Origin: Caldilineaceae bacterium SB0661_bin_32
GTDB lineage: Bacteria; Chloroflexota; Anaerolineae; Caldilineales; Caldilineaceae
Length of the DNA stretch: 64,000 nt
Assembly: GCA_009841235.1 (NCBI GenBank)
Contig: VXMH01000024.1
Span: 1 to 64,000, forward strand
Reading direction: 5' to 3'
Below the pieces are notes generated by a model. The model searched no databases. It was not told where the DNA came from and saw nothing but the letters and a program-made list of their open reading frames with translations. A program made the translations under genes and the position numbers. Shown here in pieces: positions 1 to 6,862 of the stretch; the stretch's first letter is position 1, and each line of letters opens with the position of its first letter.

Positions 1-25
1 GAGGGCAGGCACAAGGCCTGCCCCT
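1..25. repeat. Short hairpin, end of a possible intergenic repeat
   Basis: GGGCAGG at 3-9 pairs perfectly with CCTGCCC at 17-23 around a 7-nt loop. No T-run follows. It lies at the window edge, so the full element cannot be seen. It could be a terminator of a gene outside the window or a dispersed palindromic repeat. Confidence 0.35.
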
Positions 26-154
26 ACCGTAGGTTGAGAGGGATGGGGAGAGGCGAGGGGTGCGAGGGCAGGGGCACGGCCATGCGCTTCGGGCAGCCTC
101 CCAGAAGATTGACGCAATAAGATGCGATTGCCCTGGCAACAGAACCTCGAAATC

Positions 155-183
155 TTGACTTTGTTCAGGTTCCGTGCTACCCT
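155..183 (+). promoter_or_regulatory. Sigma-70-like promoter ahead of the leader peptide
   Basis: TTGACT at 155-160 and TACCCT at 178-183 are separated by 17 nt. Transcription would start near 190, about 70 nt before the leader peptide start at 263. The -35 is near consensus and the -10 keeps only the TAnnnT skeleton. Confidence 0.5.
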
Positions 184-218
184 TCGGCTCGTGTCCTGAC
201 ACGAAATCGGTACGCAAT

Positions 219-248
219 GCAAACTCACACAGAGCAAACTCACACAGA
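219..248 (+). repeat. Tandem duplication of a 15-bp unit
   Basis: The unit GCAAACTCACACAGA occurs twice head to tail (219-233 and 234-248), immediately before the ribosome binding site of the leader peptide. It adds 15 nt to the untranslated leader. No coding role is seen. Confidence 0.9.
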
Positions 249-262
249 AAGGAGCGAACACC

Positions 263-334
263 ATGCGAATTGAATTGTCTGTCGAAACCGGTGTCTACGC
301 GTCCTTCGTGAGGAGTTCTGCGCCCTGCTGTTGA
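263..334 (+). CDS. Putative 23-residue leader peptide ending Cys-Cys
   Basis: A short ORF starts at ATG 263 behind a good Shine-Dalgarno (AAAGGAG, 248-254, spacing 8). It encodes MRIELSVETGVYASFVRSSA followed by P-C-C and TGA. A terminator-like hairpin with a T-run begins about 22 nt after its stop, and the GNAT gene follows. This order (promoter, small peptide, terminator, enzyme gene) is the classic layout of ribosome-controlled attenuation. The adjacent Cys codons at the very end could sense Cys-tRNA supply, or the peptide could stall in response to a drug; neither can be decided here. It could also be a chance ORF, although its RBS is the best in this region. Confidence 0.5.
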   Translation: MRIELSVETGVYASFVRSSAPCC

Positions 335-356
335 GTCAGCCCTGAACTGTTCTCCA

Positions 357-395
357 AACCGTGGACGCGAGTATCGACCGCTCCACGGTTTTTTT
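357..395 (+). terminator. Intrinsic terminator / attenuator
   Basis: AACCGTGGA (357-365) pairs perfectly with TCCACGGTT (382-390) across a 16-nt loop, and the run of Ts extends to 395 (seven Ts at 389-395). It lies between the leader peptide and the GNAT gene on the same strand, so it should stop transcripts before the gene unless antitermination occurs. Confidence 0.7.
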
Positions 396-505
396 GTTGG
401 CCAAAGAAGTCGAAGACCGCACATAAGAAAGGAGGCGCAAAATCAACAGTTTCGTCGACTTCAATCCCCGGAAATCCGATGAACTTTCAAAATGGAGCAA
501 GAGCC

Positions 506-1537
506 TTGATTACAATTCGCCCCTTTGAGAAAAACGACCACGACTACCGGCAGGCGGTGGAAATAGTGAACACTGTCTGGCCGGAATATCCCGATACAGT
601 GGAAGAGTGGAAGGAGTCCGATGAGAAGCGCTCGAAACTGGTCAAGAGAGGCAGATTCTTCGCCGAGATCGATGGTACGGCTGTCGGCTTTGCCGGTTAC
701 GGCCAGTCTCTGTGGCTGAACCATCCCGGCAAGCTGTTCGTAGGCGTAGAGGTTTTGCCGGCGTTTCGCAAGCGCGGCGTCGGGACCGCCCTGTGGGAGC
801 ACCTCTGCCAGGAAGTCCAGCAGTTCGACCCATTGCGCCTTCTGGCCCACACGCGTGAAGACTACGAAGAGGGTATTCGATTTGCCCAGAAACTCGGCTT
901 TAACGAATGTATGCGGGACTGGGAGTCCCGTCTGGACCCGGCGAGCCTCGACCTTGACGAGTGGAGTCGATATCCCCGGCAGGTGGCCGAGCAGGGGATA
1001 GAGATCAAGACGGTCGCCGAACTGGCGTCCGACCCGAACCGGGACCGAAAGCTATACGAGCTGGAGTGGCTTATCGACCGCGACGTCCCCAGCCCGGAAC
1101 CCCCCTCTAAGGTGCCTTTTGAGGAGTTTCAGAAGGTGTGGGAGCGAACGAATCTGCTGCCGGATGCCTGGTACGTCGCAATCGACAATGGCGAATACGT
1201 GGGAATGACCAATTTGTGGACGAGCCAGGCGAATTCCAAACTGCTCTATGTTGGACTTACCGGTGTGACGAGGTCCCACCGAAAGCGCGGCATTGCGATG
1301 GCATTGAAAGTCCGTTCCGTGGAATTCGCGCTGCAAAAGGGTTTCAGCGAAATCCGGACCTGGAATGAGACCAACAACCAGGCAATGCTGGGAATCAACA
1401 ACCGGCTCGGCTTTGTGCGGCAGCCCGCTCACATCGAGTTTATGAAAGCGATGCGGGAGGAGCGTCCCGAGGACGCCAATCTGAAGATTCAGGACGCCGC
1501 GCAGGAAGAGGAGAAGTCGGAAGTCAGTTCTGATTGA
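506..1537 (+). CDS. Double-domain GNAT N-acetyltransferase
   Basis: Two GNAT folds lie in tandem. The first covers roughly the N-terminal 150 residues (begins ITIRPFEKND; acetyl-CoA loop in VGVEVLPAFRKRGVGTAL) and the second the C-terminal half (VGLTGVTRSHRKRGIAMALK, then the ETNNQAMLGINNRLGF motif). Each R-x-x-G-x-G/A loop should bind acetyl-CoA. I prefer TTG at 506: it has GGAG at 494-497 with 8-nt spacing and starts exactly at the first GNAT strand. An ATG at 479 is in frame but has no nearby RBS; the GGAGG at 431-435 is too far from it. Substrate is unknown: double GNATs include mycothiol synthase and antibiotic or amine acetyltransferases. It sits behind a leader peptide and attenuator, so expression is probably conditional. 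Confidence 0.85.
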   Translation: MITIRPFEKNDHDYRQAVEIVNTVWPEYPDTVEEWKESDEKRSKLVKRGRFFAEIDGTAVGFAGYGQSLWLNHPGKLFVGVEVLPAFRKRGVGTALWEHLCQEVQQFDPLRLLAHTREDYEEGIRFAQKLGFNECMRDWESRLDPASLDLDEWSRYPRQVAEQGIEIKTVAELASDPNRDRKLYELEWLIDRDVPSPEPPSKVPFEEFQKVWERTNLLPDAWYVAIDNGEYVGMTNLWTSQANSKLLYVGLTGVTRSHRKRGIAMALKVRSVEFALQKGFSEIRTWNETNNQAMLGINNRLGFVRQPAHIEFMKAMREERPEDANLKIQDAAQEEEKSEVSSD

Positions 1538-1605
1538 GAACCGATTCAAGCCCGGTCAGCTCAATGCCCTGGAAACAAGACGCCAGAAAAGCGCCATTCC
1601 ACAAC

Positions 1606-1638
1606 GGCGGGGGCCCCATTAGCAGGCCCCCGCCATTT
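1606..1638 (+). terminator. Hairpin between convergent genes
   Basis: GGCGGGGGCC (1606-1615) pairs perfectly with GGCCCCCGCC (1625-1634) around a 9-nt loop, followed by ATTTCT. It lies 68 nt after the GNAT stop. The loop contains the stop codon of the convergent purine nucleoside phosphorylase, so it may serve both genes. The T-tract is weak. Confidence 0.55.
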
Positions 1639-2521
1639 CTATTGTGTCCCCGTCGGGCTGCAACCGCCGCAAAACTGCCTTCAACAAGGCCGTCAGCCGC
1701 GGCACAACGACTTTGCCCGTTTCCATTACCTCTTCTGCGCTGGTCTCCTTGTCCGAATCCAGCTGATCGACCGCCACATTGGTGATCGTGCTGATGCCCA
1801 GGACCTCAATGCCGGCGTGAACCGCCACCAGCGCCTCCGGTACGGTGCTCATACCGACCGCGTCGGCTCCTACCAGGCGCAGATAACGCACCTCCGCCGG
1901 CGTCTCAAAGTTTGGACCGGCGAGAAAGGCGTAGACGCCCTGACGCAGCGCGATCCCCAATTCCTGCGCCGATGCCAGTGCCGCCCTGCGCAGAGACCCC
2001 GGGTACGCGTGCGTCATCGACGGAAAACGCGTACCGAACGCCGGCGCGTTCGGACCGATCAGCGGATTCTGCCCCGCCATGCCTACAAAGTTCAGGTGGT
2101 CCACGATCAGCATGAGATCGCCCGCGCGAAAGCCGGGATTTACCCCACCGGCCGCGTTGGTCAGAATCAGCTTAGCCACGCCAAGCCGCTTCATCACCCT
2201 GATGGGAAAAGTAATCTCCTCGGCCGTATATCCCTCATAAAAGTGGATGCGCCCCTGCATCGCCACGACCGTCCGACCGGAAAGTTGGCCCACGATGAGC
2301 CGCCCTTCGTGCCCGGGCGCCGTGCTGGCGGGGAAGTAAGGGATCTCCTCGTAGGGGACTGCTTCCGCCTCCTCTATCGCCTCTGCCAAAGAGTTCAACC
2401 CGCTGCCGAGCACCAGCCCGATCGGCCGCCCTTCGACCAACTGTAATCCCCGTCGATGGGCCCTTTCCCGTACGAACTCCGCCGCGCGGTCATATTCTTC
2501 CAGACCAAACTTTTCAGTCAT
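1619..2521 (-). CDS. punA: Purine nucleoside phosphorylase (trimeric PNP-I type)
   Basis: Phosphorolysis of inosine/guanosine to the free base and (deoxy)ribose-1-phosphate in cytosolic purine salvage. The phosphate-binding GLVLGSGLN comes early, then PYFPASTAPGHEG with the conserved His, GRIHFYEGY, TNAAGGVNP, the purine-site AGPNFETPAEVR and GADAVGMSTVPE. About 300 aa, the usual length for the trimeric family. The chosen ATG (2521) has AGAGG about 8 nt upstream; an in-frame codon at 2578 would add 19 non-conserved residues. It stands alone, convergent with the GNAT gene; the flavoprotein stop lies 71 nt upstream of its start. Confidence 0.92.
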   Translation of the reverse strand: MTEKFGLEEYDRAAEFVRERAHRRGLQLVEGRPIGLVLGSGLNSLAEAIEEAEAVPYEEIPYFPASTAPGHEGRLIVGQLSGRTVVAMQGRIHFYEGYTAEEITFPIRVMKRLGVAKLILTNAAGGVNPGFRAGDLMLIVDHLNFVGMAGQNPLIGPNAPAFGTRFPSMTHAYPGSLRRAALASAQELGIALRQGVYAFLAGPNFETPAEVRYLRLVGADAVGMSTVPEALVAVHAGIEVLGISTITNVAVDQLDSDKETSAEEVMETGKVVVPRLTALLKAVLRRLQPDGDTIEMAGAC

Positions 2522-2592
2522 CGGGTTACCTCTGTGCCATCCAGTCTCTGCTCGTGCGCTGAAGGCGCCGGATTGCACTGTTTAGCCGCCGT

Positions 2593-3783
2593 CTATACAG
2601 TGTTGCCATGGTACCTCGAGGCTTCCTGCCCCGTCGTATCCGGAGAGAGGTCGCGCCACCGAAACAGACCGGCCCATTCATTCGGCTTGTCCTCGACCAC
2701 ATCCGCGATCAGGTCGCCGAGCACCGGCCCGAACTTGAACCCGTGGCCGCTCCCGCCCGTGGCTACGCTCAGTCCTTCTTTCTCCGGATGGCGGTCGATC
2801 CAGAAATGCTCGTCCAGCGTGTCATTGTACAGACATCTTCGTGTATAGGTTATTTCAGCATCCAGGAGCGCTGGAAAGGTGTCCTCCAGGAAGATGCGCA
2901 GTTCAGCGTAATCCTCCTCGTATACCGTACGCTCATCGTGCTCCGGGTGAAGCGTCACGCCAACCCCGTGCCGGGAAACCTTGACGATGCCTTCACGCAA
3001 CATCGGGAACCCGTACCAGCCGGTGCGCGCAGTGTCGCCGAAGTAGACGACAAAGTCAGGCGCAAAGAACGGCGCAGGATTCCTGGGCTTCAGGTGGAAG
3101 ATCGGGTGGCCGGTGGCAGTCATAACCGACTGCAGTTCAGGCAGCAGCCAGGGCGTCCACGAACCGGCTGCGAGCACGGTATGATCGGAGGTGAATTTTG
3201 CGCCCTCACGCGTTCGCATCCCCTGCACACGGCCGCCATCCAGCAAGAGCTGATCCGCAGTCTGGCCGGGCCGGACTTCGACCCCGACAGCCGCGGCCCG
3301 TTCCGCCAGCTTGCCTACTACCCGCCCGCTTTCCGCGTAGCCCCCACGCGCATTGTAGAAGCCGTCTGTGTAGACTCCGGTTGACCAGGCGGGGAACCGC
3401 CGCGATATCTCTCCAGCGGGCAAGCGTTCCGGCCTCTGTCCCTCATCCAACAACATCTGAAAACTGCTGTTGACGAACTCGTTTTCCGACATCGGCCCCT
3501 TCGAGGCCGCCAAGACGCCGGTCTCATGGTACAACGTCTCTCCGAAAAGCTCGTTCCAGCGATGGAAACCCTCGATCGAACCAATCGCCATGCGCGTGTA
3601 CTGGCGGTTGTCGCCGTACTCCATTCGTACAACCTTGCTGACATCCGTAGATGCAGCCAGAGGATAGGGAAGGGGGCCGGGGTCGATCAGAGTGACGCTG
3701 TACCCGCGACTGCGCAGGGACAAAGCGGTCGTCACTCCGAATATACCGGCGCCGACGACAAGAAAGTCAGAAGATGAGGACAT
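2593..3783 (-). CDS. FAD-dependent amine oxidase, monomeric sarcosine oxidase / N-methyl amino acid oxidase family
   Basis: Oxidative demethylation or deamination of a secondary amine such as sarcosine or an N-methyl amino acid, producing H2O2. The Rossmann FAD motif VVGAGIFG (residues 9-16) opens the protein, and SGHGFKFGPVLG near 345-356 is the family's C-terminal signature. Cys317 in RRCLYNDTLDEHFWID aligns with the cysteine that binds FAD covalently in monomeric sarcosine oxidase. Length 396 aa, as expected. The ATG at 3783 has AGGAG 7 nt upstream; an upstream start at 3852 would only add a basic extension. It follows the HpaI-type aldolase by 116 nt on the same strand and may share its promoter. 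Exact substrate not determinable. Confidence 0.88.
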   Translation of the reverse strand: MSSSSDFLVVGAGIFGVTTALSLRSRGYSVTLIDPGPLPYPLAASTDVSKVVRMEYGDNRQYTRMAIGSIEGFHRWNELFGETLYHETGVLAASKGPMSENEFVNSSFQMLLDEGQRPERLPAGEISRRFPAWSTGVYTDGFYNARGGYAESGRVVGKLAERAAAVGVEVRPGQTADQLLLDGGRVQGMRTREGAKFTSDHTVLAAGSWTPWLLPELQSVMTATGHPIFHLKPRNPAPFFAPDFVVYFGDTARTGWYGFPMLREGIVKVSRHGVGVTLHPEHDERTVYEEDYAELRIFLEDTFPALLDAEITYTRRCLYNDTLDEHFWIDRHPEKEGLSVATGGSGHGFKFGPVLGDLIADVVEDKPNEWAGLFRWRDLSPDTTGQEASRYHGNTV

Positions 3784-3899
3784 CAAATTTCTCCTACTGG
3801 TTTCCAGTCCTTGGGAAGCGCTTGCACAGAGGGCCCTCTTGCGGCGCCCCATCCATTAGATCTTCCAGCTCTCGGGCTGTTCAGTCAAAAAGGGATTCG

Positions 3900-4664
3900 C
3901 TAGTTTCCGAAGTCAGCAAGGCGGGCGACGGCACTCGTCGCGCCGGCTTCCAACAGGCCTCCGTCGCTGGTCGCGGTGATAAACCGAAAGCCCTGGCCGG
4001 CCCTACTCAGTGCGTCTTCCACGCTGCGCCCCGCAATCCCCGGAATTTTGCCTGTGTTCCTGCAGGCTGTCAGGATCGTTTCAAGCGCCCGTGCATGCTC
4101 CTCGCGGTCGTCCATCTCAGACGGGTGAAAGCCCAGAGAAAGAGACAGGTCGCTCGGCCCGGTCCAGCAGCCGTCAATGCCCGGCGTACTGAGAATCGCT
4201 TCCGCATTTTCTACAGCTTCCACGCTTTCCAGCTGTACTGCGACAAAGAGTTGCTCGTTGATCCACTCAGCATAATCGGCCCCGTACAATTTGGCCCGGC
4301 CCCAGCCCCATGATCGCTGCCCCAGCGGAGGTAGTCTGCTGGCATCGGCCGCAAAACGAGCCTGCTCAGGCGTGTCGACCATCGGGACAACCAAACCCAT
4401 CACGCCTTCGTCCAGCAGCCTGCCGATGAAGGTGTAGTCATTGCGGGCGACACGGGCCATGGGAACCGCGGAACTCCCGTTGACGGCCACAAGCGCGGCG
4501 ATGGCGCTGTCTTCGCCCCAGGAGCCGTGCTGCCTGTCAATCATCACAAAGTCGATACCGCTCCGGCTCATAAGTTCCGCATTAAGGGCCGACCCCATCC
4601 CCAGCGTGAATCCGAAGGCGGGCTGGCCGGACTGCATCTTCGCTTTGGCTGTGTTTGGGTTCAC
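3900..4664 (-). CDS. HpcH/HpaI-family aldolase (2-keto-3-deoxy acid aldolase type)
   Basis: Class II metal-dependent aldolase that cleaves or condenses pyruvate-type substrates (2-keto-3-deoxy sugar acids or 4-hydroxy-2-ketoheptanedioate). Visible motifs: MIDRQHGSWGED with the catalytic His, VAVQLESVEAVENAEAI with the metal-binding Glu, and CWTGPSDLSLSLG with the metal-binding Asp. I choose GTG at 4664 because GAGGGGG lies 5 nt upstream; a start at 4724 would have no RBS. About 254 aa, normal for the family. The strong promoter at 4802-4830 with an overlapping palindrome suggests repressor control. It is not the class II aldolase used by the inositol pathway, so membership of that pathway is not implied. 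Confidence 0.85.
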   Translation of the reverse strand: MNPNTAKAKMQSGQPAFGFTLGMGSALNAELMSRSGIDFVMIDRQHGSWGEDSAIAALVAVNGSSAVPMARVARNDYTFIGRLLDEGVMGLVVPMVDTPEQARFAADASRLPPLGQRSWGWGRAKLYGADYAEWINEQLFVAVQLESVEAVENAEAILSTPGIDGCWTGPSDLSLSLGFHPSEMDDREEHARALETILTACRNTGKIPGIAGRSVEDALSRAGQGFRFITATSDGGLLEAGATSAVARLADFGN

Positions 4665-4788
4665 AATATCCCCCTCGAATGGAAAATTGGCGAATCGCGC
4701 TGTGACGCGCTCGTCGAAGAACAACAGAGTCTATGCTTGAATTGGATGCAGGAAAAGTAGCAGTCGTATCGAAAAGGCACCTGGGACG

Positions 4789-4807
4789 TACTATCATCCC
4801 GATAGTA
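4789..4807. promoter_or_regulatory. Palindrome overlapping the promoter -10, candidate operator
   Basis: TACTATC (4789-4795) and GATAGTA (4801-4807) form a perfect 7-bp inverted repeat with a 5-bp centre. It covers the -10 box and start site of the minus-strand promoter, where a repressor dimer would block RNA polymerase. Confidence 0.5.
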
Positions 4808-4830
4808 GCTGTAGAAGCCCGCTCTGTCAA
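4802..4830 (-). promoter_or_regulatory. Near-consensus promoter for the aldolase/flavoprotein genes
   Basis: Read on the minus strand: TTGACA (4830-4825), 17-nt spacer, TACTAT (4807-4802). Transcription would start near 4795, leaving about 130 nt of leader before the GTG at 4664. Confidence 0.75.
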
Positions 4831-5066
4831 AAGAAAACTCTCCAAGACCTTTGCCCCCGAAATCAGTCGTTCGGGCCGGCGCCCGGTCACGGCTCTGAAT
4901 GCAATGGCGCAAGTTGCGGAATACCCAAGACCACTCCGTTTCAATCCGGAGTAAACCAAATTGTAAGAGGATATGTTACAATGGCTCGAATCGGCGAACA
5001 CCTCACCGTCGACAAACGCGGCCATTACTGTCAGTGGCTGCCTGCCATTTCAGTCTGGCTGTCGAA

Positions 5067-6416
5067 ATGTCCCAAACTGAACTGAAACCTCAGCCCGATA
5101 CGTCTTCAGTCGATCGCCCGTCCCGCCTGTCGCCCGCCACTGCCCTGGTGCTTGTTGTTTCCGGGGCCGTCGGCTTTGCAATCATGGGCGATTCGCTGCT
5201 GTACGCAATTCTCCCCCTGGCGGCAGGACAGCTGGCACTATCTCCACAGCAGGTCGGCATCCTCTTGAGCGCCAACCGCCTCATCCGACTTTTCTCAAAT
5301 ACCTGGCTCGGAGCGATCTTCGCCCGTTTCGGTCCGTACCGGGCGTTTGTGATATCAGCCATACTTGGCGTCCTGACGACCGTTCTGTATGGTTTCAAGT
5401 TCGGGTTCATCGTCTTTTTATTGGCGAGGATAGGGTGGGGCGTCAGCTGGTCAGGTCTCCGACAGGGCACCTACCAATCTATCTGGACCGGGGATCGGGC
5501 GGATGCGGGCCGGTTGATGGGCCTGAAGTGGGGTGTTGTTCGGGGCGGCAGCGCAATCAGCGCCTTGATTGGAGGGTTTCTCTTCGATCATTTTGGATTT
5601 CAGACCACGGTCTGGACGATTGCAGGGTTGTCAGCGCTTTCCATCCCAATCGCATTCGGCCTTTCCTGGCCCGCAAGCGCGTCGCCGCAACATGAGGAGA
5701 ACCAGGCAAATGCAGCTGCCGATTCCCCTGAGGCCAGCCAGAAGCAGACCGGGAATGTCCGCCGCAGCGAACACGAGATTCTCGCAGGCTGGACTGAGGC
5801 CCTGTCGGAGCCCCTTCAGCGGTCTGTTCTCCTGGTAGGATTCTTTAAGCTACTGCTCAACTCCATTCTGGTTGCCACGGCTTCCGTGTTTCTGGCCGAC
5901 CGCTTCGCAAGCTACTCGGGGGGGGTCCTGCTGGGCCTGCAGGTGGGCGCGCTGGCCGGAATCGTGCTCGGAACCCGCTGGTTTTCCGACCTCTTTCTCG
6001 GCGCGGCGATGGGCGCTCTGGCAGACCTGGTTGGGCGGATTCGATTGACCCTCGTCCTGGTTTTCCTGCTCTGTCTTGGTCTGGCTATGATGCTGACTGT
6101 TCAGGATAACATGTCCTTCGTCGCCTTGCTTGCCGTCCTGATCGTCAGCACCGGCGTAAACGTGGTTCTGGACGCATACGCAAATCAAGCCGCTCTGGTC
6201 ACTCACCATCCCCAGATGTTCGTTGCTACCTATGCAACCGCTTCCGACCTGGGTTCCGCGGTGGGCCCGCTGTTTGCGTTCTCGCTGGTAGCATCGGTGG
6301 GATTCGCCCCGGTCTACGGGATCGCCGCGCTGCTGGTCGTGCTGGCTCTATTGTATCTTGTTATGCTCGACGCCCGTTACACCAAGCCGCAAACACCAGT
6401 GTCTGGGGGGCTGTGA
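5067..6416 (+). CDS. Major facilitator superfamily transporter
   Basis: Integral membrane transporter of about 449 aa with roughly twelve hydrophobic segments. The conserved loop-2/3 region is recognisable (ANRLIRLFSNTWLGAIFARFG, followed by FVISAILGVLTTVLYGF). A hydrophilic central loop rich in Glu, Gln and Ala lies near residues 205-245, splitting the usual 6+6 bundle. The ATG at 5067 gives a 26-residue cytoplasmic leader before the first helix; no strong RBS is seen, so the start is uncertain. The upstream in-frame extension to 4899 looks non-coding. Substrate cannot be assigned. It is divergent from the aldolase and 42 nt upstream of the DUF6504-like gene. Confidence 0.88.
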   Translation: MSQTELKPQPDTSSVDRPSRLSPATALVLVVSGAVGFAIMGDSLLYAILPLAAGQLALSPQQVGILLSANRLIRLFSNTWLGAIFARFGPYRAFVISAILGVLTTVLYGFKFGFIVFLLARIGWGVSWSGLRQGTYQSIWTGDRADAGRLMGLKWGVVRGGSAISALIGGFLFDHFGFQTTVWTIAGLSALSIPIAFGLSWPASASPQHEENQANAAADSPEASQKQTGNVRRSEHEILAGWTEALSEPLQRSVLLVGFFKLLLNSILVATASVFLADRFASYSGGVLLGLQVGALAGIVLGTRWFSDLFLGAAMGALADLVGRIRLTLVLVFLLCLGLAMMLTVQDNMSFVALLAVLIVSTGVNVVLDAYANQAALVTHHPQMFVATYATASDLGSAVGPLFAFSLVASVGFAPVYGIAALLVVLALLYLVMLDARYTKPQTPVSGGL

Positions 6417-6458
6417 GCAACCTGCCCGCAGTTTGCGCCGCAGTACAGAGGTGAACAG

Positions 6459-6836
6459 ATGCAATTCATCGGCCGCGAGATTTCAGTGAAACTGCCTCCC
6501 GGCTTTTCACTGGAGAAAAAGCCGCCTGTTCCGGACACATTCAGCTGGCAGGGAAAAACTCATTCGGTTGTCGAGATGCTTGCGAATTGGCATCGCTACG
6601 GAAAGCCGGAGATTCGAACACAGGGCGGGCGGCCCCCCTACTTCGTTCGCAGCGGCCGTACCCAGGGATCCTGGGGACAGGGCAGGGTCTACTACCGCGT
6701 GCGCACGGCAGAAGGCCGCCTGTTTGACCTCTATTACGACCGCGCACCCAAAGGTCAGCGTCGCGCCGGGGCCTGGTTCCTGTGGCGGGAGCTGTCCGCC
6801 GAGGAAGAACTCGTTGGACTGGATGAGGACCTCTAG
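6459..6836 (+). CDS. DUF6504-like small protein
   Basis: 125-aa cytoplasmic protein of unknown function. The pattern fits DUF6504: an N-terminal FIGREISV strand, then DTFSWQGKTHSVVEMLANW, YYRVRTAEGRLFDLYYDRA and a final GAWFLWREL. These look like a small beta-rich domain. GAGGTG lies 6 nt before the ATG, so the start is secure. It follows the MFS gene on the same strand with a 42-nt gap and may be co-transcribed. No catalytic residues are identifiable. Confidence 0.7.
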   Translation: MQFIGREISVKLPPGFSLEKKPPVPDTFSWQGKTHSVVEMLANWHRYGKPEIRTQGGRPPYFVRSGRTQGSWGQGRVYYRVRTAEGRLFDLYYDRAPKGQRRAGAWFLWRELSAEEELVGLDEDL

Positions 6837-6862
6837 CGCCGGAAGGTCCGGTGAAGTTTCCT

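Larger units (their letters stand above)
4665..5066. other. Divergent intergenic region
   Basis: About 400 nt between the minus-strand aldolase and the plus-strand MFS gene. It holds the minus promoter and operator-like palindrome. No clear plus-strand promoter was found. Short ORFs at 4972 and 4979 overlap the MFS start in other frames and follow an AAGAGG; they look incidental. Confidence 0.6.

Noticed and set aside
3900-4664. HpaI-type aldolase as the missing inositol-pathway aldolase
   Set aside because: IolJ is a class II fructose-bisphosphate-type aldolase making DHAP; this protein has pyruvate-type aldolase motifs and a separate promoter.
4972-5081. Short ORFs (ATG at 4972 and 4979) after AAGAGG, overlapping the MFS start
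   Set aside because: They could be an uORF, but no conserved feature or attenuator hairpin is visible; kept only as a note.
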